In this document: positions 1 to 10,960 of the stretch, piece after piece
Layout: each line of letters opens with the position of its first letter
Position numbering within the stretch: position 1 is the stretch's first letter
Source: Syngnathus acus
Taxonomy: Eukaryota; Chordata; Actinopteri; Syngnathiformes; Syngnathidae
Length of the DNA stretch: 64,000 nucleotides
Reading direction: 5' to 3'
Assembly (NCBI RefSeq): GCF_901709675.1
Contig: NC_051099.1
Span: 9,924,501-9,988,500 of the forward strand
Made by a program: the position numbers and the translations under genes
The notes under the pieces: model-generated
Told to the model about the DNA's origin: nothing
Databases searched by the model: none
What the model saw: the letters and a program-made list of their open reading frames with translations, nothing else

Positions 1-3000
1 TTAAAAATGCTTATAAAACATAAACCAAACGTTGCAGGTGGTCATTTCTTCATGCGCAGTGATAAACTCGGCACTCTGAAGCACCCAAGAGCGCTTTTAA
101 CTAGAAAACGTGCTCAGCTCGTTGAGAAAATGCGCTCTAAGCAATACAATTAAAAATGCTCATAAAACATAAACCAAACGTTGCAGGTGGTCATTTCTTC
201 ATGTGCAGTGATAAACTCGGCACTCTGAAGCACCCAGGAGCGCTTTTTACTTTTCCAACCTAACCAGAGTGACGGGAGAGGCACCATCCAGAAAACGTGC
301 TCAGCTCATCGAGAAAATGCGATTTAAGCAATAAAACTAAAAATGCTTATAAAACGTAAACCAAACGTTGCAGGTGGTCATTTCTGCATGCGCAGTGATA
401 AACTGGGCACTCTGAAGCCCCCAAGAGCACTTTTTACTATGCCAACCTAACCGGAGTGACGGGAGAGGCACCATCCAGAAAACGTGCTCAGCTCGTCGAG
501 AAAATGCGATTTAAGCAATAAAACAAAAAATGCTTATAAAACATAAACCAAACGTTGCAGGTGGTCATTTCTGCATGCGCAGTGATAAACCCGGCACTCT
601 GAAGCACCCAAGAGCGCTTTTTACTAGAAAACGTGCTCAGCTCGTCGAGAAAATGCACTCTAAGCAATACAATTAAAAATGCTTATAAAAAATAAACCAA
701 ACGTTGCAGGTGGTCATTTCTTCATGCGCAGTGATAAACTCGGCACTCTGAAGCACCCAAGAGCGCTTTTTACTTTGCCAACCTAACCAGAGTGACGGGA
801 GAGGCACCATCCAGAAAACGTGCTCAGCTCGTCGAGAAAATGCGATTTAAGCAATAAAACTAAAAATGCTTATAAAACATAAACCAAACGTTGCAGGTGG
901 TCATTTCTGCATGCGCAGTGATAAACTGGGCACTCTGAAGCCCCCAAGAGCACTTTTTACTATGCCAACCTAACCAGAGTGACGGGAGAGGCACCATCCA
1001 GAAAACGTGCTCAGCTCGTCGAGAAAATGCGATTTAAGCAATAAAATTAAAAATGCTTATAAAACATAAACCAAACGTTGCAGGTGGTCATTTCTTCATG
1101 CGCAGTGATAAACTCGGCACTCTGAAGCACCCAAGAGCGCTTTTAACTAGACAACGTGCTCAGCTCGTCGAGAAAATGCGCTCTAAGCAATACAATTAAA
1201 AATGCTCATAAAACATAAACCAAACGTTGCAGGTGGTCATTTCTTCATGTGCAGTGATAAACTCGGCACTCTGAAGCACCCAAGAGCGCTTTTTACTTTG
1301 CCAACCTAACCAGAGTGACGGGAGAGGCACCATCCAGAAAACGTGCTCAGCTCATCGAGAAAATGCGATTTAAGCAATAAAACTAAAAATGCTTATAAAA
1401 CATAAACCAAACGTTGCAGGTGGTCATTTCTGCATGCGCAGTGATAAACTGGGCACTCTGAAGCCCCCAAGAGCACTTTTTACTATGCCAACCTAACCAG
1501 AGTGACGGGAGAGGCACCATCCAGAAAACGTGCTCAGCTCGTCGAGAAAATGCGATTTAAGCAATAAAACAAAAAATGCTTATAAAACATAAACCAAACG
1601 TTGCAGGTGGTCATTTCTGCATGCGCAGTGATAAACTCGGCACTCTGAAGCACCCAAGAGCGCTTTTTACTAGAAAACGTGCTCAGCTCGTCGAGAAAAT
1701 GCGCTCTAAGCAATACAATTAAAAATGCTTATAAAACATAAACCAAACGTTGCAGGTGGTCATTTCTGCATGCGCAGTGATAAACTGGGCACTCTGAAGC
1801 CCCCAAGAGCACTTTTTACTATGCCAACCTAACCAGAGTGACAGGAGAGGCACCATCCAGAAAACGTGCTCAGCTCGTCGAGAAAATGCGATTTAAGCAA
1901 TAAAACAAAAAATGCTTATAAAACATAAACCAAACGTTGCAGGTGGTCATTTCTTCATGCGCAGTGATAAACCCGGCACTCTGAAGCACCCAAGAGCGCT
2001 TTTTACTAGAAAACGTGCTCAGCTCGTCGAGAACATGCGCTCTAAGCAATACAATAAAAAATGCTTATAAAACATAAACCAAACGTTGCAGGTGGTCATT
2101 TCTTCATGCGCAGTGATAAACTGGGCACTCTGAAGCACCCAAGAGCACTTTTTACTTTGCCAACCTAACCAGAGTGACGGGAGAGGCACCATCCAGAAAA
2201 CGTGCTCAGCTCGTCGAGAAAATGCGATTTAAGCAATAAAACTAAAAATGCTTATAAAACATAAACCAAACGTTGCAGGTTGTCATTTCTTCACGCGCAG
2301 TGATAAACTCCGCACTCTGAAGGACCCAAGAGCGCTTTTTACGAGAAAACGTGCTCAGCTCGTCGAGAAAATGCGCTCTAAGCAATACAATTAAAAATGC
2401 TTATAAAACATAAACCAAACGTTGCAGGTGGTCATTTCTGCATGCGCAGTGATAAACTGGGCACTCTGAAGCCCCCAAGAGCACTTTTTACTATGCCAAC
2501 CTAACCAGAGTGACGGGAGAGGCACCATCCAGAAAACGTGCTCAGCTCGTCGAGAAAATGCGATTTAAGCAATAAAACAAAAAATGCTTATAAAACATAA
2601 ACCAAACGTTGCAGGTGGTCATTTCTGCATGCGCAGTGATAAACTCGGCACTCTGAAGCACCCAAGAGCGCTTTTTACTAGAAAACGTGCTCAGCTCGTC
2701 GAGAAAATGCGCTCTAAGCAATACAATTAAAAATGCTTATAAAACATAAACCAAACGTTGCAGGTGGTCATTTCTTCATGCGCAGTGATAAACTCGGCAC
2801 TCTGAAGCACCCAAGAGCGCTTTTTACTAGAAAACGTGCTCAGCTCGTCGAGAACATGCGCTCTAAGCAATACAATAAAAAATGCTTATAAAACATAAAC
2901 CAAACGTTGCAGGTGGTCATTTCTTCATGTGCAGTGATAAACTCGGCACTCTGAAGCACCCAAGAGCGCTTTTTACTTTGCCAACCTAACCAGAGTGACG

Positions 3001-6000
3001 GGAGAGGCACCATCCAGAAAACGTGCTCAGCTCATCGAGAAAATGCGATTTAAGCAATAAAACTAAAAATGCTTATAAAACATAAACCAAACGTTGCAGG
3101 TGGTCATTTCTGCATGCGCAGTGATAAACTGGGCACTCTGAAGCCCCCAAGAGCACTTTTTACTATGCCAACCTAACCAGAGTGACGGGAGAGGCACCAT
3201 CCAGAAAACGTGCTCAGCTCGTCGAGAAAATGCGATTTAAGCAATAAAACTAAAAATGCTTATAAAACATAAACCAAACGTTGCAGGTGGTCATTTCTGC
3301 ATGCGCAGTGATAAACTGGGCACTCTGAAGCCCCCAAGAGCACTTTTTACTATGCCAACCTAACCAGAGTGACGGGAGAGGCACCATCCAGAAAACGTGC
3401 TCAGCTCGTCGAGAAAATGCGATTTCAGCAATAAAACAAAAAATGCTTATAAAACATAAACCAAACGTTGCAGGTGGTCATTTCTTCATGCGCAGTGATA
3501 AACCCGGCACTCTGAAGCACCCAAGAGCGCTTTTTACTAGAAAACGTGCTCAGCTCGTCGAGAACATGCGCTCTAAGCAATACAATAAAAAATGCTTATA
3601 AAACATAAACCAAACGTTGCAGGTGTTCATATCTTCATGTGCAGTGATAAACTCGGCACTCTGAAGCACCCAAGAGCGCTTTTTACTTTGCCAACCTAAC
3701 CAGAGTGACGGGAGAGGCACCATCCAGAAAACGTGCTCAGCTCGTCGAGAAAATGCGATTTAAGCAATAAAACTAAAAATGCTTATAAAACATAAACCAA
3801 ACGTTGCAGGTGGTCATTTCTGCATGCGCAGTGATAAACTGGGCACTCTGAAGCCCCCAAGAGCACTTTTTACTATGCCAACCTAACCGGAGTGACGGGA
3901 GAGGCACCATCCAGAAAACGTGCTCAGCTCGTCGAGAAAATGCGATTTAAGCAATAAAACAAAAAATGCTTATAAAACATAAACCAAACGTTGCAGGTGG
4001 TCATTTCTGCATGCGCAGTGATAAACCCGGCACTCTGAAGCACCCAAGAGCGCTTTTTACTAGAAAACGTGCTCAGCTCGTCGAGAAAATGCACTCTAAG
4101 CAATACAATTAAAAATGCTTATAAAAAATAAACCAAACGTTGCAGGTGGTCATTTCTTCATGCGCAGTGATAAACTCGGCACTCTGAAGCACCCAAGAGC
4201 GCTTTTTACTTTGCCAACCTAACCAGAGTGACGGGAGAGGCACCATCCAGAAAACGTGCTCAGCTCGTCGAGAAAATGCGATTTAAGCAATAAAACTAAA
4301 AATGCTTATAAAACATAAACCAAACGTTGCAGGTGGTCATTTCTGCATGCGCAGTGATAAACTGGGCACTCTGAAGCCCCCAAGAGCACTTTTTACTATG
4401 CCAACCTAACCAGAGTGACGGGAGAGGCACCATCCAGAAAACGTGCTCAGCTCGTCGAGAAAATGCGATTTAAGCAATAAAATTAAAAATGCTTATAAAA
4501 CATAAACCAAACGTTGCAGGTGGTCGTTTCTTCATGCGCAGTGATAAACTCGGCACTCTGAAGCACCCAAGAGCGCTTTTAACTAGAAAACGTGCTCAGC
4601 TCGTCGAGAAAATGCGCTCTAAGCAATACAATTAAAAATGCTCATAAAACATAAACCAAACGTTGCAGGTGGTCATTTCTTCATGTGCAGTGATAAACTC
4701 TGCACTCTGAAGCACCCAAGAGCGCTTTTTACTTTGCCAACCTAACCAGAGTGACGGGAGAGGCACCATTCAGAAAACGTGCTCAGCTCATCGAGAAAAT
4801 GCGATTTAAGCAATAAAACTAAAAATGCTTATAAAACATAAACCAAACGTTGCAGGTGGTCATTTCTGCATGCGCAGTGATAAACTGGGCAGTCTGAAGC
4901 CCCCAAGAGCACTTTTTACTATGCCAACCTAACCAGAGTGACGGGAGAGGCACCATCCAGAAAACGTGCTCAGCTCGTCGAGAAAATGCGATTTAAGCAA
5001 TAAAACAAAAAATGCTTATAAAACATAAACCAAACGTTGCAGGTGGTCATTTCTGCATGCGCAGTGATAAACTCGGCACTCTGAAGCACCCAAGAGCGCT
5101 TTTTACTAGAAAACGTGCTCAGCTCGTCGAGAAAATGCGCTCTAAGCAATACAATTAAAAATGCTTATAAAACATAAACCAAACGTTGCAGGTGGTCATT
5201 TCTGCATGCGCAGTGATAAACTGGGCACTCTCAAGCCCCCAAGAGCACTTTTTACTATGCCAACCTAACCAGAGTGACGGGAGAGGCACCATCCAGAAAA
5301 CGTGCTCAGCTCGTCGAGAAAATGCGATTTAAGCAATAAAACTAAAAATGCTTATAAAACATAAACCAAACGTTGCAGGTGGTCATTTCTGCATGCGCAG
5401 TGATAAACTGGGCACTCTGAAGCCCCCAAGAGCGCTTTTTACTATGCCAACCTAACCAGAGTGACGGGAGAGGCACCATCCAGAAAACGTGCTCAGCTCG
5501 TCGAGAAAATGCGATTTAAGCAATAAAACAAAAATGCTTATAAAACATAAACCAAACGTTGCAGGTGGTCATTTCTGCATGCGCAGTGATAAACCCGGCA
5601 CTCTGAAGCACCCAAGAGCGCTTTTTACTAGAAATAGTGCTCAGCTCGTCGAGAAAATGCGCTCTAAGCAATACAATTAAAATGCTCATAAACATAAACC
5701 AAACGTTGCAGGTGGTCATTTCTTATGTGCAGTGATAAACTCGGCACTCTGAAGCACCCAAGAGCGCTTTTTACTTTGCCAACCTAACCAGAGTGACGGG
5801 AGAGGCACCATCCAGAAAACGTGCTCAGCTCGTCGAGAAAATTCGATTTAAGCAATAAAACTAAAAATGCTTATAAAACATAAACCAAACGTTGCAGGTG
5901 GTCATTTCTGCATGCGCAGTGATAAACTGGGCACTCTGAAGCCCCCAAGAGCACTTTTTACTATGCCAACCTAACCAGAGTTACGGGAGAGGCACCATCC

Positions 6001-8062
6001 AGAAAACGTGCTCAGCTCGTCGAGAAAATGCGATTTAAGCAATAAAATTAAAAATGCTTATAAAACATAAACCAAACGTTGCAGGTGGTCATTTCTTCAT
6101 GCGCAGTGATAAACTCGGCACTCTGAAGCACCCAAGAGCGCTTTTAACTAGAAAACGTGCTCAGCTCGTCGAGAAAATGCGCTCTAAGCAATACAATTAA
6201 AAATGCTCATAAAACATAAACCAAACGTTGCAGGTGGTCATTTCTTCATGTGCAGTGATAAACTCGGCACTCTGAAGCACCCAAGAGCGCTTTTTACTTT
6301 TCCAACCTAACCAGAGTGACGGGAGAGGCACCATCCAGAAAACGTGCTCAGCTCATCGAGAAAATGCGATTTAAGCAATAAAACTAAAAATGCTTATAAA
6401 ACATAAACCAAACGTTGCAGGTGGTCATTTCTGCATGCGCAGTGATAAACTGGGCATTCTGAAGCCCCCAAGAGCACTTTTTACTATGCCAACCTAACCA
6501 GAGTGACGGGAGAGGCACCATCCAGAAAACGTGCTCAGCTCGTCGAGAAAATGCGATTTAAGCAATAAAACAAAAAATGCTTATAAAACATAAACCAAAC
6601 GTTGCAGGTGGTCATTTCTGCATGCGCAGTGATAAACCCGGCACTCTGAAGCACCCAAGAGCGCTTTTAACTAGAAAACGTGCTCAGCTCGTCGTGAAAA
6701 TGCGCTCTAAGCAATACAATTAAAAATGCTCATAAAACATAAACCAAACGTTGCAGGTGGTCATTTCTTTATGTGCAGTGATAAACTCGGCACTCTGAAG
6801 CACCCAAGAGCGCTTTTTACTTTGCCAACCTAACCAGAGTGACGGGAGAGGCACCATCCAGAAAACGTGCTCAGCTCGTCGAGAAAATTCGATTTAAGCA
6901 ATAAAACTAAAAATGCTTATAAAACATAAACCAAACGTTGCAGGTGGTCATTTCTGCATGCGCAGTGATAAACTGGGCACTCTGAAGCCCCCAAGAGCAC
7001 TTTTTACTATGCCAACCTAACCAGAGTGACGGGAGAGGCACCATCCAGAAAACGTGCTCAGCTCGTCGAGAAAATGCGATTTAAGCAATAAAATAAAAAT
7101 GCTTATAAAACATAAACCAAACGTTGCAGGTGGTCATTTCTTCATGCGCAGTGATAAACTCGGCACTCTGAAGCACCCAAGAGCGCTTTTAACTAGAAAA
7201 CGTGCTCAGCTCGTCGAGAAAATGCGCTCTAAGCAATACAATTAAAAATGCTCATAAAACATAAACCAAACGTTGCAGGTGGTCATTTCTTCATGTGCAG
7301 TGATAAACTCGGCACTCTGAAGCACCCAAGAGCGCTTTTTACTTTTCCAACCTAACCAGAGTGACGGGAGAGGCACCATCCAGAAAACGTGCTCAGCTCA
7401 TCGAGAAAATGCGATTTAAGCAATAAAACTAAAAATGCTTATAAAACATAAACCAAACGTTGCAGGTGGTCATTTCTGCATGCGCAGTGATAAACTGGGC
7501 ACTCTGAAGCCCCGAAGAGCACTTTTTACTATGCCAACCTAACCAGAGTGACGGGAGAGGCACCATCCAGAAAACGTGCTCAGCTCGTCGAGAAAATGCG
7601 ATTTAAGCAATAAAACAAAAAATGCTTATAAAACATAAACCAAACGTTGCAGGTGGTCATTTCTGCATGCGCAGTGATAAACCCGGCACTCTGAAGCACC
7701 CAAGAGCGCTTTTTACTAGAAAACGTGCTCAGCTCGTCGAGAACATGCGCTCTAAGCAATACAATTAAAAATGCTTATAAAACATAAACCAAACGTTGCA
7801 GGTGGTCATTTCTTCATGCGCAGTGATAAACTCTGCACTCTGAAGCACCCAAGAGCACTTTTTACTTTGCCAACCTAACCAGAGTGACGGGAGAGGCACC
7901 ATCCAGAAAACGTGCTCAGCTCGTCGAGAAAATGCGATTTAAGCAATAAAACTAAAAATGCTTATAAAACATAAACCAAACGTTGCAGGTGGTCATTTCT
8001 GCATGCGCAGTGATAAACTGGGCACTCTGAAGCCCCCAAGAGCACTTTTTACTATGCCAACC
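1..8062 (+). repeat. Satellite A array, segment 1 (S/L monomers)
   Basis: This is a head-to-tail array of satellite A, with monomers counted from the ATGCTT/ATGCTC motif. Long monomers are 187 bp (for example 866 to 1053) and short monomers 149 bp (1053 to 1202). S lacks a 38-bp segment that in L begins TTGCCAACCTAACC and ends CACCATCC. S also ends GCGCTCTAAGCAATACAATT, where L ends GCGATTTAAGCAATAAAA. The usual order is S-L-L (523 bp), and alternating trimer types give a 1046-bp period (156 to 1202). A variant set at 451 (CCGGAG) and 679 recurs at 3887 and 4115, so about 1.2 kb is duplicated at an offset of 3436 bp. Degenerate copies with 1-bp losses lie around 5530-5740. The last 8 bases (8055-8062) are the left target duplication of the hAT element. 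Short open frames here are satellite, not genes. Confidence 0.97.
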
Positions 8063-9101
8063 CAGGGCCGGCTCTACGCTGGGGCAAGAGGGGGCAACGC
8101 CCCCTCAAACAGATGTCCTGCCCCCTCGAATCAAACTTTTAGAAGTGAAAAATCCGCTGATAGAAACACACGTTAATCCGCCCCCTCTCTTCTCTCATGT
8201 CGGTGCAGTGTGTGTCCTCCCTCACACAGCCTGCTGTCAGGAGTCCGCGCCCCTCCGTAAACATCCAATCACTGTGAGTATGCAAATGGGGCAAGACTCA
8301 GCCAGAGAGTGTCAAGTTACAGTCAGCGCGGTAGGAGTTGGAAGAGGCAGTAAAAACGCCACTAAACTCGTCGTAGCGACCCGTGATATAACTAATGATT
8401 AACAACAACTCAAATAATAGTTAATATAACATTCATATATATATATTTGTGCAGTCAAATGGGAAATAGTCTGCTGTTTTTTTACCCACTGGGAGCGTTT
8501 CTCAAGTCACAAGCACATCTGTACACTGCATCTAACAGACTGAGGACAAATGAGCGGTGTCTGGCGGACCCCTACGTGTAGCCCCGCCCCTCTGCACAGT
8601 TTTGTTTCAAACTGCTCAGGGAAATAATTTTTAAAAAAGAATTCAGTAGATAAATAAAGAAGATGTTTTTCTCAAAACGTCACTTTGCACTCCACCATTC
8701 AGCTGCTCACAAAGAGAGAGTTAATGCTACGAGATGCATCCTTTTTTCAGAGCATTTAAAACAAGTGTCGCTCTTCTTGCATGTACTGAAAGCAGTAGCA
8801 GTAATGCTGTTGAAATCTGGATGAATGGTATTTTTATTTTACTTTTCATTTATTTATTTCATTTATTTTTCAGTTCCCCCCCCTGAGGGATTGCCACCTT
8901 ATTGTGGTCAGGGGGTTTGCTTGCCTCAGTGACCCTAAGAGCTATACCAGCAGAAGCTTTAGTCTTCAGGTGGGACACCTAAGCTGGACAGGTCTTAGTG
9001 TAGAGGCCTGACAGAGTGCAATCCACTTCTCCAGGTTGAGATCTGGGCAGACAGCTAACAACTGCCGTGATGAAAACACAAACTGTGATAAAAATGTGTA
9101 A

Positions 9102-9133
<32 letters not shown>

Positions 9134-9191
9134 ATGCCCCCTTCACATTTCTGACTGCCCCCTCTTATGTGCATTCCTAGAACCGGCCCTG
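8063..9191. mobile_element. Non-autonomous hAT-like DNA transposon, copy 1
   Basis: The element is 1129 bp and interrupts an L monomer. It is flanked by an exact 8-bp direct repeat TGCCAACC (8055-8062 and 9192-9199), the target-site length of hAT transposases. Its ends are imperfect inverted repeats: CAGGGCCGG plus TCTA at the left, matched on the other strand at the right end. Both subterminal regions carry the octamer GCCCCCTC or near-copies (8088-8095 inverted, 8099-8106, 8120-8127, 8180-8187, 9136-9143 with one change, 9157-9164), possible transposase-binding repeats. No transposase frame is present, so it would need an enzyme in trans. An octamer ATGCAAAT (8280-8287) sits about 10 bp downstream of CCAAT (8265-8269). 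A likely nested fragment ending in 30 A lies at the right. The family call rests on the 8-bp duplication and the termini only. Confidence 0.85.
8880..9132 (+). repeat. Nested retroposed fragment with poly(A), inside hAT copy 1
   Basis: Internal sequence of the hAT-like element changes character after a C-run at about 8877 and ends in an uninterrupted run of 30 A (9103-9132). A terminal poly(A) suggests a retroposed sequence that landed in an ancestral hAT copy before duplication. I could not find a convincing target duplication, and the left edge is approximate. The sequence vaguely resembles 5' regions of teleost LINE transcripts as I remember them, but I cannot name the source. Confidence 0.4.
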
Positions 9192-9736
9192 TGCCAACCT
9201 AACCAGAGTGACGGGAGAGGCACCATCCAGAAAACGTGCTCAGCTCGTCGAGAAAATGCGATTTAAGCAATAAAACAAAAAATGCTTATAAAACATAAAC
9301 CAAACGTTGCAGGTGGTCATTTCTGCATGCGCAGTGATAAACCCGGCACTCTGAAGCACCCAAGAGCGCTTTTTACTAGAAAACGTGCTCAGCTCGTCGA
9401 GAACATGCGCTCTAAGCAATACAATTAAAAATGCTTATAAAACATAAACCAAACGTTGCAGGTGGTCATTTCTTCATGCGCAGTGATAAACTCTGCACTC
9501 TGAAGCACCCAAGAGCACTTTTTACTTTGCCAACCTAACCAGAGTGACGGGAGAGGCACCATCCAGAAAACGTGCTCAGCTCGTCGAGAAAATGCGATTT
9601 AAGCAATAAAACTAAAAATGCTTATAAAACATAAACCAAACGTTGCAGGTTGTCATTTCTTCATGCGCAGTGATAAACTCCGCACTCTGAAGGACCCAAG
9701 AGCGCTTTTTACTATGCCAACTTAAACAGAGTGACG
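9192..9736 (+). repeat. Satellite A, between hAT copy 1 and satellite B block 1
   Basis: The segment opens with the right hAT target duplication (9192-9199) and the rest of the interrupted L monomer. An S unit (ACCCGGC, GAACATGCG variants), an L unit (CTCTGCAC) and the special junction L unit follow. The junction unit is marked by CAGGTTGTC, CTCCGCAC, AAGGACCC and CCAACTTA. This unit precedes most satellite B blocks. The array stops after AGAGTGACG, inside the L-specific segment. Confidence 0.95.
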
Positions 9737-10960
9737 TGAGCCGACCGGGCGCGGACGCTAACTCACGCCCGGCAAGAGCGCTCGGAAGGCGGATAGGCTT
9801 TCACGGAAGCCCCGCCAGCAGGTCCGCGGGCCAAATAGGGTTCCATAAGGGACCGGGCGCGGACGCTAACCCACGCCAGGCATGAGAGCTCGGAAGGCGG
9901 ATAGGCTTTCACGGAGGTCCCGCCAGCCGGTCCGCGGGCCATTTAAGGTCCCATAAGTGACCGTGCGCGGTCTCTAACTCAGGCCCGGCAGGAGTGCTCG
10001 TAGGGCGTATAGGCATTCACGGAGGTCCCGCCAGGCGGTCCGCGGGCCATTTAGGGTCCCATAAATGACCGGGCGCGGTCTCTAACTCAGGCCCGGCAGG
10101 AGTGCTCGGAGGGCGGATAGGCATTCACGGAGGTCCCGCCAGCCGGTCCGCGGGCCATTTAGGGTCCCATAACTGACCGGGCGCGGTCTCTAACTCAGGC
10201 CCGGCAGGAGTGCTCGGAGGGCGGATAGGCATTCACGGAGGTCCCGCCAGCCGGTCCGCGGGCTATTTAGGGTCCCATAACTGACCGGGCGCGGTCTCTA
10301 ACTCAGGCCCGGCAGGAGTGCTCGGAGGGCGGATAGGCATTCACGGAGGTCCCGCCAGCCGGCTCCGCGGGCCATTGAAGGTCCCATAAGTGACCGGGCG
10401 CGGTCTCTAACTCAGGCCCGGCAGGAGTGCTCGTAGGGCGGATAGGCATTCACGGAGGTCCCGCCAGCGGTCCGCGGGCCATTTAGGGTCCCATAAGTGA
10501 CCGTGCGCGGTCTCTAACTCACGCCCGGCAGGAGTGCTCGGAGGGCGGATAGGCTTTCACGGAGGTACCGCCAGCCGGTCCGCGGGCCATTTAGGGTCCC
10601 ATAAGTGACCGGGCGCGGTCTCTAACTCACGCCCGGCAGGAGTGCTCGGAGGGCGGATAGGCATTCACGGAGGTACCGCCAGCCGGTCCGCGGGCCAATT
10701 AGGGTCCCGTAAGGGACCGGGCGCGGTCTCTAACTCAGGCCCGGCAGGAGTGCTCGGAGGGCGGATAGGCATTCACGAAGGTACCGCCAGCCGGTCCGCG
10801 GGCCAATTAGGGTCCCATAAGTGACCGGGCGCGGTCTCTAACCCACGCCCGGCAGGAGTGCTCGGAGGGCGGACAGGCTTTCACGGAGCTCCCGCCAGCC
10901 GGTCCGCGGGCCAAATAGGGTCCCATAAGGGACCGGGGGCGGACGCTAAACCACGCACTC
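9737..10960 (+). repeat. Satellite B block 1 (11 x 108 bp + 36)
   Basis: This is a tandem array of the GC-rich 108-bp monomer, recognisable by GACCGGGCGCGGTC, CGGAGGGCGGATAGGC and CCGGTCCGCGGGCC. The first monomers (GCGGACGCTAA, GCATGAGAGCTCGG) diverge from the inner ones, as do the last. The left junction carries TTAAACAG and GAGCCGACC, shared only with block 7. The length is exactly 11 monomers plus 36 bp. Because 108 is a multiple of three, several frames stay open by chance; I see no coding signal. Confidence 0.96.

Noticed and set aside
8145-8402. 85-codon frame in the hAT-like elements (also 42391-42648)
   Set aside because: No recognisable domain, spans subterminal repeats and the putative promoter; present in both copies only because they are duplicates.
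9940-9960. TTAGGG in satellite B as telomeric repeat
   Set aside because: One hexamer per 108 bp (ATTTAGGGTCC), never in tandem; not interstitial telomere sequence.
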